Shown here piece by piece: positions 34,671-44,644 of a DNA stretch of 64,000 nucleotides. Location: assembly GCA_003584705.1 (NCBI GenBank), contig AP018536.1, forward strand, positions 3,844,001 through 3,908,000, written 5' to 3'. Below the pieces are notes generated by a model. It did no database searches. It worked only from the letters and a program-made list of their open reading frames with translations, and was not told where the DNA came from. This DNA comes from Lachnospiraceae bacterium GAM79. Lineage in GTDB: Bacteria; Bacillota; Clostridia; Lachnospirales; Lachnospiraceae. The first letter of the stretch is position 1. Every line of letters starts with the position of its first letter. The translations under genes were made by a program, and so were the position numbers.

Positions 34671-35263
34671 AACTTAGCAGTACAGCCTCCTTTTATTGGG
34701 AATATCGTTAATATTCCTTTTTCCGTTGCATGCTTTTCCCAGTCATTTTCCGTCAATATCTCTAGCGGTAATAATCTCTGTGGACCGTTTTCATCCTCTT
34801 CATATCCCCAGGAGTATCCGCCCAGGAATTTCAGTTTATTGCTATTCATGCGGGAGGGCAGATCTACTAGATAGGTATAAGCTGTCCATTTCAAATGTCT
34901 ACACCCAGCCAAATTACAACAGGGAGCATCAAATATTTCTGCCGGATAACCATACGCAAAATATGGATTCCCTTTTCCCAGATTTTCATCACTGACATCT
35001 ATGGAAAGCTCTCTGTTTTCCCCATAATTTTCAATTCTTTCCACGAATTGAATAAATCCACAGGATCTCCGATAACCGGTCGCATTCATATGTTCAAAGT
35101 AACCATGCATTACCGGATAACCTGTGCAACATATTTTATCTATCGGAAATCCCTGAAGGGCATCATAGCCAATTTCCCTGGGATCTGTACCTTGCGTGTA
35201 TTCTACGGTGAGATTTTCTTCTATTCCATGAAGTGTAAAAGGAATTGTTATTCTGCTTTCCAA
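34667..35263 (-). CDS. Hypothetical protein (198 aa)
   Basis: The best start is TTG 35263, preceded by AGGAGGGG at 8-9 nt; the upstream ATG at 35317 lies inside the previous gene. The protein is soluble, with a Cys/Tyr-rich centre (DKICCTGYPVMHGYFEHM, DAPCCNLAGCRHLKW). No family is recognised. Five cysteines in two clusters hint at metal binding. Confidence 0.6.
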   Translation of the reverse strand: MESRITIPFTLHGIEENLTVEYTQGTDPREIGYDALQGFPIDKICCTGYPVMHGYFEHMNATGYRRSCGFIQFVERIENYGENRELSIDVSDENLGKGNPYFAYGYPAEIFDAPCCNLAGCRHLKWTAYTYLVDLPSRMNSNKLKFLGGYSWGYEEDENGPQRLLPLEILTENDWEKHATEKGILTIFPIKGGCTAKL

Positions 35264-35280
35264 AGAATTATCCCCTCCTT

Positions 35281-35577
35281 CTATATATTCTGATAAAACG
35301 GCAAAACATTTCCCCATTTCTCCATGTTTTCTTCCTGAATATCAATGATAGAAAATACTCTGTCATATCGAAGATCTAATTCCGCTGACCAATGAATGAA
35401 CTGTTCCTTTGTTGCATCATCCATTTCATTTTTTATGATAATTACAATATCAATATCACTCTCATCCGTATTATCATTTCTGGCGACAGATCCGTACAAT
35501 ATGATTGCCAAAATACTATCCGAAAAAAGATCTACTACCCCTTGGGTCAAATCCTCTTTCATTGTATTTGTCAGCAT
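35281..35577 (-). CDS. Minimal nucleotidyltransferase (MNT-type)
   Basis: Start ATG 35577 follows AAGGGG. The 98 aa protein has the pol-beta motif GSVARNDNTDESDIDIVI. Such proteins are often antitoxins of HEPN/MNT systems, but the next gene shows no HEPN RxxxxH motif, so no toxin pairing is claimed. Confidence 0.8.
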   Translation of the reverse strand: MLTNTMKEDLTQGVVDLFSDSILAIILYGSVARNDNTDESDIDIVIIIKNEMDDATKEQFIHWSAELDLRYDRVFSIIDIQEENMEKWGNVLPFYQNI

Positions 35578-35639
35578 ACTGTCACCCCTTCGTCTTGAGA
35601 ATATATTACTGTTATTTGTATACAATTATATTCCTTCTT

Positions 35640-35697
35640 TTTATCATTCACAATAAAAAATAAGAGAAACACGGCATTTCTACCGTGTTCCTCTCAC
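35640..35697 (-). terminator. Terminator of the tRNA-Tyr/tRNA-Leu unit
   Basis: A stem GAGAAACACGG / CCGTGTTCCTCTC with a T-rich stretch (TTATTTTTTATT) on the minus strand. Confidence 0.7.
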
Positions 35698-35707
35698 TAA
35701 TTAAGTA

Positions 35708-35791
35708 TGCTGGTGGCCGGACTTGAACCGGCACGGGGTTGCCCCCGAGGGATTTTAAGTCCCTTGCGTCTGCCTATTCCGCCACACCAGC
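35708..35791 (-). tRNA. tRNA-Leu(UAA)
   Basis: An 84 nt class II tRNA with acceptor GCTGGTG/CACCAGC, anticodon TAA in ACTTAAAAT, a long variable arm and T-loop GGTTCAAGTCC. Confidence 0.95.
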
Positions 35792-35826
35792 GGACGCATC
35801 GCAACGCGCAAACCGCGACGTGCGAA

Positions 35827-35908
35827 TGGATGGAGGTGGATTCGAACCACCGAAGCAAATTGCAGCAGATTTACAGTCTGTCCCCTTTGGCCACTCGGGA
35901 ATCCATCC
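35827..35908 (-). tRNA. tRNA-Tyr(GUA)
   Basis: An 82 nt class II tRNA with acceptor GGATGGA/TCCATCC, anticodon GTA in CTGTAAA, a long variable arm and T-loop GGTTCGAATCC. Confidence 0.95.
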
Positions 35909-36001
35909 ATGTCAGGCAAGAGTGCCTTAACAATGTGAAATTGTAGCATATGTTCACACAAATTGCAAGATGTTTTTATTATTTTAGTGTAAAAGTTCAG
36001 C

Positions 36002-36160
36002 CATAGGATGACAGAAGCGACGATTGGGTGCTCGCACACAAAGCGTCAATTCTGTCATCCTATGAGCAGAGCGCCAATCTATGAGCAAAAGTAGTCACGA
36101 AGTGACGAAAAAGCGTGCTAACGCAACTTTGCGAATGACGCAGGCTGAACTGCTTCAATA
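36002..36160. repeat. Diverged structured repeat (copy C)
   Basis: A perfect 15 bp inverted repeat CATAGGATGACAGAA (36002-36016/36050-36064) is followed by ATGAGCAAAA, a small hairpin GTCAC-GAA-GTGAC and TTTGCGAATG. The order of parts and the two boxes match the repeats at 38035 and 62274, though the arms differ. It supplies the 3' end of the gene at 36118. Confidence 0.5.
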
Positions 36161-38007
36161 TAATATAAATAGAAAGGATACTGCGACAGTTGCATCAGTC
36201 CGTAATCGGTTACCTGATATCCATCCTGCTGCAATCCGGCGATGGCATCTGCGCCAAGTTCGGTCGGTGTAAAATACCAGAACCTGTCGGAATCCGCCTG
36301 GTTGTAATCTCCGTCCACGATTTCATTATCCGGATAGTAATAATACAGCACGGTCCAACCCAGATGTTTTACACCATTCGTGACCATATTTACATCCTCA
36401 TCGGGGGTACCGATCAGATCCAGTGTCTTTTCGGTCTCCACCTTCTGCTGTTCATAGCTGTCATAGCATTCCCGATAGTTCTGAATTCCCAGGCCGAATA
36501 ATACTACCAGCAATACCGCCAGCACAATTCTGCTTACAGCCTCCAGACCCTTCCAGGACTTCTTCTCCAGCTCTGCAGCCAGTTCCAGCACACGGCTGCT
36601 GCCCACCGCCAGCATGACGATTGCCACCGCACTTAACGGATACAGATATCTCTGTGCCAGCATCGGTGCCATAACAACACTTAACAAATAAGCAAATGCC
36701 AAAGTTCCAAGGATTGTGCAGGCTCCCACTGCCATGGCATATGTCTTGTCAGACCAGTTTCTCGCAGAAGGCTTCTGCATATGTACTCCGTCTTTTTCCA
36801 CAGAGAATACAGAAGAATCCACTGCCAGGGTCACCACCAGAAACAGAATCACCAACGGGAATACGATACCATTCATCCCTCTGCCGCCCATAACAATCTC
36901 CAGGCTCTGATCCAGTCCCAGGATCTCTGTCATCCACCAGCCTCTGCTGACATTTTTCAAGCCGGCATAGAAGAAATATAGCCAGGGTGCATAACCTATG
37001 AAAAATGCTACGATGGCCAGAACACCCTTTATCCATGTTTTCCCACGGTATTTGATCCATACGGCCACTCCGGTGAAAAACATCATAATGCCTACAGCCA
37101 CCAGTGCATAATAGTGGGAATACGCTGCTGCCAATGCCCACAGCACCATGCCTGCCCAGGTCTTCCTGCTGCCGTCAGCAATGACTCTGTAGGAACAATA
37201 GAAGCAACCCATTACACACAGGAAAGCCAGCGCATACATGCGGACTTCCAGATTGTACTCCAGACATGCCTGTCCCAGACCGGAGATCATCACAAAAAAT
37301 GTTGCCGGAAGCAGTCCGAAATGTTTCCGCACAACGGTCAGTGCCAGTACGATCCCAATCACGAAGGGCACCAGAGAGGCCAGATGGAATACCGGTACCT
37401 TATATCCGAACAGGGTCCCGAATAATTTCAGCCAGTAATAATACAGTGGCGGATGATTGTCCCAGTAATACAATACCTGCAAAATGCCATCCACATCCTT
37501 GTGGGCCGTATTCGCAGAAAACGCCTCATCCCCCCACAGTACGCGGTCGGACATCATGCTGAAATTCAGACACACCACCAGCACTGTCAATGCCAGTACT
37601 GCCACCGGTCCTATGTATTTGCGAAATACGCTCCACGCCTTGCTGTCGGTAATCTTGCTCAGGACGCTCCGGATCTTCTCATGCTTTCCGGCTTTCGCTT
37701 CTTCCACGAACAATTCCGCAATGGCATAGACCAGCATCATGCTGATCTCCAGACATAGAACTTTCACTGCATATTCTCTGGATTCCAACAGCTTTCTCAA
37801 GATCGTATTGCCGTCATTGCCGGTCAGCGACAACAGGATCCAGGGAATGACCAGCATACAGAGCAGGCAGGTGAGATAGCGAAGGACATATTCTCCCTTC
37901 CCGATCGTGACAGACTGTCCGCTTTTTTTGTTATTTTTTAAAATAGATTGCCGCCAGATTCCAATGGATACCAGCGGCAACAGCAGGGTAATAATGATGG
38001 TGAACAT
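36118..38007 (-). CDS. GT39-like membrane glycosyltransferase
   Basis: Start ATG 38007 follows AGAGAGGATA; the longer frame enters a repeat. The 629 aa protein has about a dozen membrane helices and the WGDEAFSA ... NHPPLYYYWLKLFG pattern of GT39/ArnT-type glycosyltransferases that use polyprenyl-phosphate sugars at the outer membrane face. The acceptor is unknown. Its last codons lie in repeat copy C. Confidence 0.8.
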   Translation of the reverse strand: MFTIIITLLLPLVSIGIWRQSILKNNKKSGQSVTIGKGEYVLRYLTCLLCMLVIPWILLSLTGNDGNTILRKLLESREYAVKVLCLEISMMLVYAIAELFVEEAKAGKHEKIRSVLSKITDSKAWSVFRKYIGPVAVLALTVLVVCLNFSMMSDRVLWGDEAFSANTAHKDVDGILQVLYYWDNHPPLYYYWLKLFGTLFGYKVPVFHLASLVPFVIGIVLALTVVRKHFGLLPATFFVMISGLGQACLEYNLEVRMYALAFLCVMGCFYCSYRVIADGSRKTWAGMVLWALAAAYSHYYALVAVGIMMFFTGVAVWIKYRGKTWIKGVLAIVAFFIGYAPWLYFFYAGLKNVSRGWWMTEILGLDQSLEIVMGGRGMNGIVFPLVILFLVVTLAVDSSVFSVEKDGVHMQKPSARNWSDKTYAMAVGACTILGTLAFAYLLSVVMAPMLAQRYLYPLSAVAIVMLAVGSSRVLELAAELEKKSWKGLEAVSRIVLAVLLVVLFGLGIQNYRECYDSYEQQKVETEKTLDLIGTPDEDVNMVTNGVKHLGWTVLYYYYPDNEIVDGDYNQADSDRFWYFTPTELGADAIAGLQQDGYQVTDYGLMQLSQYPFYLYYIEAVQPASFAKLR

Positions 38008-38034
38008 CGAATATCCTCTCTGTCTTTTGTATTT

Positions 38035-38188
38035 GTAACTATTCAGAGCCATGTAAATAGTATCGAATGAGCGTCGAATCCTTGCATTCGTAAGAGCATT
38101 TGATACTATTTATAGGGCGAAGTAACCACCATGAGCAAAAAGGAAGCCTCGCAGAGGCGGTTTTGCGAATGGTGTTCTGAATAGTTAC
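38035..38188. repeat. Structured repeat (copy A, 154 nt)
   Basis: It is bounded by GTAACTATTCAGA and its inverted copy. Inside lie a 15 bp stem (AAATAGTATC/GATACTATTT core) with a small CGAAT/ATTCG hairpin, then GGGCGAAGTAACC, ATGAGCAAAA, a GCCTC-GCA-GAGGC hairpin and TTTGCGAATGG. It is nearly identical to the copy at 62274-62426 except in stem positions that change in pairs. Confidence 0.85.
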
Positions 38189-38194
38189 ATATAT

Positions 38195-40297
38195 TTATTC
38201 TTCTACGTATTTCAGGATCGTTGCCGAGGTCTGTGGCATCTCGATCAGAACCTTGCCTGCCCTGATCTCATATTCCGCACCTTCCATGCAATACCCGTCA
38301 TCCCTGGACTGCAGGATCACTTTCATCTTACCTGTCTTAGGGGTTCCGATCTCCCACACATGAATCTCTTTGGTGATGGGATGATAATTATTGTTGATCA
38401 GGATCGCACACTGCCCCTTGCGGTTAAAACGTCCGTAAGAAATAAAGTTGTAGTCATTCTCCAGCATTTTCAAGGAACCGGTCCGCAGCTCCTCGTTCTC
38501 CCGGCGCAGACGGATAATGTCCTTATGAAATGCCAGCAGCACCTGATCCTCATGTCCCCAGGGATACGTTCTGCGGTTGTCAGGATCTGTGAAACCACAG
38601 ACACCGGCCTCATCTCCGTAATAGATTGTAGGAGCACCCGTCCATGTCATCTGAATCACAACGCCTTCCCGGAAGACTGCCTTATTGATACCCTGTTCCG
38701 CAGCCTGCGGTCCCAGTGTATTGGTACGTCCCACCTTATGATTTGTTCTCGTCAGAAAACGGGAATGATCATGGTTGGACAGTTCATTCATAGCCACCTG
38801 CCAGCTGGGCATGGAGAAACTGGAGGTATGATGCCGCATGGCTCCCCAGAAGCTCTCTGCATTGCCGAGCAGATCCTCCCGGTAGTCATCGCTGTGCTTC
38901 TCCATACCGGTGAGGAACCAGGTCACGGGCTCCATGAACGCATCGTAGTTCATGACAGTATCCCATTCGTTGCCCTGCAGCCAGTCTCTGGTATTGCCGT
39001 AGTGCTCTGCCAGAATAATGGCTTCCGGATTGGCCTCTTTTACCGCTTTCCGGAATTCCTGCCAGAAATGATGGTTGAATTCCTGACTGTGACCCAGATC
39101 AGCTGCCACATCCAGTCTCCATCCATCCACATTGTAGGGCGGAGATACCCATTTTTTCGCTACATGAAGGACATAGTCCATCAGTTCCTGGGATCCCTCG
39201 TAGTTCAGCTTCGGCAGTGTGTCATGTCCCCACCATCCGTCATAGGAATTGTTATAGGGCCATGCTGCCTGATTGTGGAAATCAAAGTAATTCCGATAAG
39301 GGCTGTCAGCACTGACATAGGCACCCTTGTCATATCCTTCCGCATTCTCATAGATGCGCTCTCTGTCCATCCATTTATTAAAGGAACCACAGTGATTGAA
39401 CACGCCATCCAGAATGACTCTCATACCTCTGCGGTGTGCCTCTGCCACCACCTGAGCAAACAGCTCGTTGCTGGCTTCCAGATTCGCTTTGTTAGTCACA
39501 CGGTCGATGTAACGGGAAGCGAAACGGTTCTCCCGCTGTCCGTCGGGAAGCAGATCCCCTTCATCACTGACAATCTTTCCAATATGAGGATCAATATAAT
39601 CATAATCCTGAATATCGTATTTGTGGTTGGAAGGGGAGACAAACAGAGGATTAAAATAAATCACCTCAACTCCCAGATCCTGCAGGTAGTCCATCTTATC
39701 CAGCACACCCTGCAGGTCTCCGCCGTAGAACTCACGGACATCCATCTGTGCGGGATAACGTCCCCAGTCCTCTACGCGGTGTACCGGTTCTCCGATGTAG
39801 CAATATTCATTGGTCAACACATCATTGGAAGAATCTCCATTGCAGAAACGATCCGTATAGATCTGGTACATAACCGCTCCCTTGGCCCAGTCGGGGGTGT
39901 GGAAACCGGGAATGATAATGAAATCATAATATTCATTAACTTCCTGCACCAGACCCCGCATATCAAAGATGCCGGTAATTCTGCCGGTCTGCACCTCAAA
40001 ATAATAAGATACCTTCTGATCATCCAGACGCATTACGTAGGCATAATAGTCAAAATCATTTTTGCTCTCCACACGTACCATAAGATGCTTCTGTCCGCCG
40101 CATACCAGGAACACTCTGTCCACATTATTTCTGGCGGTCCGGAAGCGGATCGTCACTTCGGAAAAACAGGCCGGCTCTTCCGGAATCACATATTCCGCAC
40201 TGGTATCTGTAAAAAGTGCTCTCCTGTTAAATACAGGTCTCATGGCCGCAATGTATTGCTGATTATATTCTGTTCGACGTAATCGCTCCAGATCCAT
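38195..40297 (-). CDS. GH13 alpha-amylase family enzyme (neopullulanase-like)
   Basis: Start ATG 40297 follows GAAAGGG. The 700 aa protein has an N-terminal beta domain of CBM34 type and a GH13 barrel with GAVMYQIYTDRF, the nucleophile region DGWRLDVAAD, the acid ILAEHYG and ELSNHDHSRF, then a C-terminal beta domain. The domain plan fits GH13_20 enzymes acting on maltodextrin or pullulan. There is no signal peptide, so it is intracellular. Confidence 0.87.
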   Translation of the reverse strand: MDLERLRRTEYNQQYIAAMRPVFNRRALFTDTSAEYVIPEEPACFSEVTIRFRTARNNVDRVFLVCGGQKHLMVRVESKNDFDYYAYVMRLDDQKVSYYFEVQTGRITGIFDMRGLVQEVNEYYDFIIIPGFHTPDWAKGAVMYQIYTDRFCNGDSSNDVLTNEYCYIGEPVHRVEDWGRYPAQMDVREFYGGDLQGVLDKMDYLQDLGVEVIYFNPLFVSPSNHKYDIQDYDYIDPHIGKIVSDEGDLLPDGQRENRFASRYIDRVTNKANLEASNELFAQVVAEAHRRGMRVILDGVFNHCGSFNKWMDRERIYENAEGYDKGAYVSADSPYRNYFDFHNQAAWPYNNSYDGWWGHDTLPKLNYEGSQELMDYVLHVAKKWVSPPYNVDGWRLDVAADLGHSQEFNHHFWQEFRKAVKEANPEAIILAEHYGNTRDWLQGNEWDTVMNYDAFMEPVTWFLTGMEKHSDDYREDLLGNAESFWGAMRHHTSSFSMPSWQVAMNELSNHDHSRFLTRTNHKVGRTNTLGPQAAEQGINKAVFREGVVIQMTWTGAPTIYYGDEAGVCGFTDPDNRRTYPWGHEDQVLLAFHKDIIRLRRENEELRTGSLKMLENDYNFISYGRFNRKGQCAILINNNYHPITKEIHVWEIGTPKTGKMKVILQSRDDGYCMEGAEYEIRAGKVLIEMPQTSATILKYVEE

Positions 40298-40727
40298 CGT
40301 ATCTACCCTTTCTGAGACTAATGTCTTACTATCTATATTATGACACTGCTTCTGCCAAAGTGCTTTGTTGTCTTGTGCGCTCCGGCAGTATGACATGTCC
40401 CAAGCTCAAAAGCTCTATTTATTATACCCTTTTTCCTTACATCTGACAACTGCCCGCCTCTTTATTCAGCGATTTTTAGACAGTAAAAAGGACAGTCTTG
40501 GGAGGACTGCCCTTTTTAGAGAAGGTATTTCTTTCTTATGGGGTATAGCAAAAAACTATATAATGTATTGGGGGGGTTACGAGTATTATAATAGCATGCA
40601 CTCCTATTTTTGACTATTCTCAAAATTCACAAATATCACAAAAGTGAATATTCATTTTTGTATATTTTTCACAAAATCGGTTTGTACAATACTACCAATT
40701 CCACGAAACTCCCGCGAAAACCTTTTC
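40298..40727. other. Intergenic region with terminator at 40485-40517
   Basis: No gene is seen. A stem AAAAAGG.CAGTC / GACTG.CCTTTTT at 40485-40517 gives T runs on both strands and ends the ftsH operon. AT-rich DNA follows on its right side. The GH13 promoter should lie in 40298-40480 on the minus strand. Confidence 0.6.
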
Positions 40728-42539
40728 CTATACGAAAAGACCCTCGAATTCTTCTCTGGTGATCTTCTCCTTCTCCAACAGCAGCTGTGCACAGCTATGC
40801 AGCACATCCTCATGCTGTAAGATAATATCCTTGGCTTTGGTATAGCAGTCATCTATGATGTGCTTGACTTCCTTATCGATCTCACCGGAAATCTCCTCAC
40901 TGTGCGCCTTGGCATGTGCCAGATCCTTACCGATGAAGACTTCATCATCGTCATCGTCATAGCAGATGACACCGATATTATCAGACATTCCGTAACGGGT
41001 CACCATACGGCGGGCTGTCTTGGTGGCTTTCTTAATATCACTGGAAGCTCCTGTGGTGATATCACCGAAGATGATCTCCTCCGCAATACGTCCTCCCAGA
41101 GATACCATGATATCCTGGAGCATACGGCTCTTGGTGGCGAACATCTCATCCTTTTCCGGCAGGGGCATGGTATAACCGGCAGCTCCCACTCCGGTCGGGA
41201 TAATGGATACGGTATAGACCGGTCCCACATCCGGAAGTACATGGAACAGGATCGCATGGCCTGCTTCATGGTATGCAGTGATCTTCTTCTCCTTGTCGGA
41301 AATGATACGGCTCTTCTTCTCCGCACCGATTCCCACTTTGATAAAGGCTCTCTTGATATCCTTCTGTGCGATAAAGGAGCGGTTCTCCTTCGCCGCGATA
41401 ATGGCCGCTTCGTTCAGCAGGTTCTCCAGATCCGCTCCGGTGAATCCTGCAGTAGTCTGAGCGATCTGCTGCAGATTCACATCATCCCCCAGAGGTTTGT
41501 TCTTCGCATGTACTTTCAAAATCTCTTCTCTGCCACCGATATCCGGGGTTCCCACCGCTACCTTACGGTCGAAACGACCGGGACGCAGGATTGCAGGATC
41601 CAGAATATCCACACGGTTGGTGGCCGCCATAACGATAATGCCCTCATTGACGCCGAAACCGTCCATTTCTACCAGTAACTGGTTCAGGGTCTGCTCTCTC
41701 TCATCGTGTCCGCCGCCCATACCGGTACCACGCCGTCTTGCCACGGCATCGATCTCATCGATAAATACGATACAAGGTGCATTATGCTTTGCTTCTTCAA
41801 ACAGGTCACGCACACGGGAAGCGCCCACACCGACGAACATTTCCACGAAATCAGATCCGGAGATGCTGAAAAAAGGTACTCCGGCTTCGCCTGCCACGGC
41901 TTTCGCCAACAGGGTCTTACCTGTTCCGGGAGGGCCCTCCAACAGGACACCCTTGGGGATTCTGGCTCCGACACCGGTGTATTTTCCCGGCTCCTTCAGG
42001 AAATCAACGATCTCCTCCAGTTCTTCCTTTTCCTCTTTCAGACCGGCTACCTGAGCGAATGTGACACTCTTGTCACCCAGTGTCATCTTGGCGCGGCTTT
42101 TGCCGAAGTTCATCATCTTGCCGTTACCACCGCCTGCCTGTTGGGCATTCATCATCATGAACAGGAAAATTCCCACCGCCAGCACGACCAGCATCGGCAG
42201 CATATAGGTCAGGAACCAGTTCTCCCTTTCAATGTCATTGACCACCGGATCAAACCCATACTCACGTACCAGGGTCTCCAGTTCTGTAATGTCCGTTGCG
42301 TACAGCTTATGAGATACACCGTTCTTCATCTGGATCTCCAGATATCCGGTAGGTGCTTCTCCGTTGGGCTGCACCACGACTTCCGATACATTGCCGGCAT
42401 CCAGATCCGTAATGAACTCTGCCTTGGTGTATTCATCTGTACGGTTGTTCAACAGGTTGAGGCCGAAGATCACCAGAAGCAGAAGTATGATAAATATAAA
42501 ATATGAATTGATTGTTTTGCCGTTTTGTTTCAACTTCAC
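40728..42539 (-). CDS. ftsH: FtsH membrane AAA+ zinc protease
   Basis: The 603 aa protein has two membrane helices around a small external domain, an AAA+ module with GPPGTGKT and the second region of homology, and the protease motif YHEAGHAIL. FtsH degrades misfolded membrane proteins and short-lived regulators. It ends the conserved tilS-hpt-ftsH run, 24 nt after hpt. Confidence 0.96.
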   Translation of the reverse strand: MKLKQNGKTINSYFIFIILLLLVIFGLNLLNNRTDEYTKAEFITDLDAGNVSEVVVQPNGEAPTGYLEIQMKNGVSHKLYATDITELETLVREYGFDPVVNDIERENWFLTYMLPMLVVLAVGIFLFMMMNAQQAGGGNGKMMNFGKSRAKMTLGDKSVTFAQVAGLKEEKEELEEIVDFLKEPGKYTGVGARIPKGVLLEGPPGTGKTLLAKAVAGEAGVPFFSISGSDFVEMFVGVGASRVRDLFEEAKHNAPCIVFIDEIDAVARRRGTGMGGGHDEREQTLNQLLVEMDGFGVNEGIIVMAATNRVDILDPAILRPGRFDRKVAVGTPDIGGREEILKVHAKNKPLGDDVNLQQIAQTTAGFTGADLENLLNEAAIIAAKENRSFIAQKDIKRAFIKVGIGAEKKSRIISDKEKKITAYHEAGHAILFHVLPDVGPVYTVSIIPTGVGAAGYTMPLPEKDEMFATKSRMLQDIMVSLGGRIAEEIIFGDITTGASSDIKKATKTARRMVTRYGMSDNIGVICYDDDDDEVFIGKDLAHAKAHSEEISGEIDKEVKHIIDDCYTKAKDIILQHEDVLHSCAQLLLEKEKITREEFEGLFV

Positions 42540-42563
42540 GGGCCTCCTACATCTTTGTATCGC

Positions 42564-43088
42564 TTAATCGAATTCTACCACACCGATGTAAGGCAGATTA
42601 CGATATCTCTGATCATAATCCAGACCATAGCCCACTACAAACTCATCGGGAATATTAAATCCGGTATAATCCACATGGACATCGATCACTCTTCTCTCGG
42701 GTTTGTCCAACAGGGTGCACAGACGTAAAGAAGCCGGACCTCTGTCCTTCAGCATCTCCAGCAGATAGCTCAGGGTTCTTCCGCTGTCCACGATATCCTC
42801 TACTACAATAACTTCCTTATCTTTCAGAGATTCGTCCAGATCCTTCACGATCTTGACTACACCGCTGGACTTGGTATCGCTGCCATAGCTGGATACGGAC
42901 ATAAAGTCCAGAGATACGGGAACAGTGATACGCTTTGCCAGTTCACACATGAAAAAGCTGCCACCCTTCAGTACACATACAAGGTGTACCTGCTTACCCG
43001 CATAATCCTTGCTGATCTGCTCACCGATCTCCTGGATTCTCTTATCTACTTCCTCTTCTGTCAACAGTACTCTGATATGCTCTGCCAT
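42564..43088 (-). CDS. hpt: Hypoxanthine phosphoribosyltransferase
   Basis: The 174 aa protein has the PRPP-binding motif VIVVEDIVDSGRTLSYLLE and the N-terminal LVCVLKGGSFFMCEL. It salvages hypoxanthine or guanine with PRPP. The order tilS-hpt-ftsH is conserved in Firmicutes. Confidence 0.95.
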   Translation of the reverse strand: MAEHIRVLLTEEEVDKRIQEIGEQISKDYAGKQVHLVCVLKGGSFFMCELAKRITVPVSLDFMSVSSYGSDTKSSGVVKIVKDLDESLKDKEVIVVEDIVDSGRTLSYLLEMLKDRGPASLRLCTLLDKPERRVIDVHVDYTGFNIPDEFVVGYGLDYDQRYRNLPYIGVVEFD

Positions 43089-43108
43089 TTTCTTTTGTCC
43101 TTTCGCTT

Positions 43109-44602
43109 TTAAGCGAACTCCTTTCTTATTAATTGTACCTTTAAAATACGTTTTGTATTCTCCGTTACTTTATAATATTCGCTGATACGGTATCCCACGA
43201 CCCACAGTACATGCTCTCCCTCTGCCAGGATCGGCAGTCTGTCGCGTTCCGCCTGTGGGATCTTTTGATCGACCAGATAACTTTTCAGCGATTTATGGAT
43301 CATCCCGCCTCTGCCGTCAGCAATGGTCAGATAATCACCCGGCTTTCTTGTCCGTATCACCGGACATTTTTTTATTTTATCATAATCAAACCATTTCGTA
43401 TACTGATTTGTGGGAACTTCTTGGTTTTTTTCATGGGCAGCGGCCAGGTCACACACACAGTATTCCACCGTTCCCACTTCACATTCCACTGTCCCTGTCT
43501 GTCCGGGAGAAAGCTGCAGAGTTGGTTGATATTTCTCAGCCACTTCCGTCTTCTCCAAAAGCTCCCTGTCTGTCCTCTCTACTGTCAGCAGGACTTCCTC
43601 ATATTGCCGTCTACCCCGGATGCCGAACGGAAGACAGATCTGCCGGTTGCCTTCCCTGGTAAACAAGGTCAGCAGCTCCTGAATATGCTGGTAAGTGATG
43701 TCTTTCTGCCCGGGAGACAATTGCTTCACTTCTTCATACAAGAGGCGCTTACGGATCACAGGATGCAACGACAGAAAAGACTCCACAGCAATACAGATCA
43801 CCGCGTTCCGGCTGTCCCCCGTCTCTGCGGACTCTCCGTCACCGTCCGTTGCCCGGATACATCGGCCAGCTGCTTCTTTTGTCTGCAGTTCCAGATAGTC
43901 CTCCGTCTCCGCCAGCAGCTCCGCCGTCTGATTCATATGCGCTACACAGCCCTTTACAATATTCTCCTCCGCATAAGGCAAAATATGATGCCGAATACGA
44001 TTTCTTGTGTAGTCATCCTCCTCATTGGTGGCATCCTTGCAATAGACAATTCCTCGCTGTTGTAAAAACTTCTCGATCTCCCACCGTTCCAGACATAGGA
44101 GCGGTCGTATAATCCGATCTCTCACAGGCATAATGCTGGCCAGTCCCCGGATTCCACTGCCCCGGAACAAATGGAACAGCTGGGTCTCGCTGCGGTCATT
44201 GCTGTTGTGGGCCACTGCGATCTTCGTGGCTCCCCACTCCTTTGCCGCCTTTTCAAACGCCTCATATCTCGTTCTGCGCCCGGCTTCTTCCTCAGAGATT
44301 TTCTCCATGCGGGCTCTGTTCCTTACCTCTGCCCTGGTCAGGAAAAAAGGGATTCCTCTCTCCTCGCAGAGCTGCTCCACATACCGCGCATCTTCTCCGG
44401 CCTCCGCGCGAATGCCGTGATCCACATGCACTACGGCAATGTCTGTAGGTACTTCCTTCTGCCATTCCAGCAACAAAAATAAGAGGCAAACCGAGTCTGC
44501 CCCTCCAGAAACACCGGCTACCACACGGTCGCCGGCCTGCAGCATGTGATGCTCTCTGATATATGCAAATACTTTTTCTTGCGTATCCATCCATGTATTC
44601 AT
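43109..44602 (-). CDS. tilS: tRNA(Ile)-lysidine synthetase
   Basis: The 497 aa protein has the N-type ATP pyrophosphatase loop VSGGADSVCLL, the TilS-specific NRSETQLFHLFRGSG region and a C-terminal TilS domain. It converts C34 of tRNA-Ile(CAU) to lysidine. AGGATAGAG precedes the ATG. It belongs to the spoIIE-tilS-hpt-ftsH cluster. Confidence 0.95.
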   Translation of the reverse strand: MNTWMDTQEKVFAYIREHHMLQAGDRVVAGVSGGADSVCLLFLLLEWQKEVPTDIAVVHVDHGIRAEAGEDARYVEQLCEERGIPFFLTRAEVRNRARMEKISEEEAGRRTRYEAFEKAAKEWGATKIAVAHNSNDRSETQLFHLFRGSGIRGLASIMPVRDRIIRPLLCLERWEIEKFLQQRGIVYCKDATNEEDDYTRNRIRHHILPYAEENIVKGCVAHMNQTAELLAETEDYLELQTKEAAGRCIRATDGDGESAETGDSRNAVICIAVESFLSLHPVIRKRLLYEEVKQLSPGQKDITYQHIQELLTLFTREGNRQICLPFGIRGRRQYEEVLLTVERTDRELLEKTEVAEKYQPTLQLSPGQTGTVECEVGTVEYCVCDLAAAHEKNQEVPTNQYTKWFDYDKIKKCPVIRTRKPGDYLTIADGRGGMIHKSLKSYLVDQKIPQAERDRLPILAEGEHVLWVVGYRISEYYKVTENTKRILKVQLIRKEFA

Positions 44603-44644
44603 GTTTTTACTCTATCCTAATTATGAGGAAAAATCAAGGCGGCA

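Noticed and set aside
35281..35577. HEPN/MNT toxin-antitoxin system
   Set aside because: The MNT-type protein is present, but no neighbour carries a HEPN RxxxxH motif.
38360..40282. A 640-codon plus-strand frame
   Set aside because: It is antisense to the GH13 gene, which has clear catalytic motifs. The product has no recognisable features.
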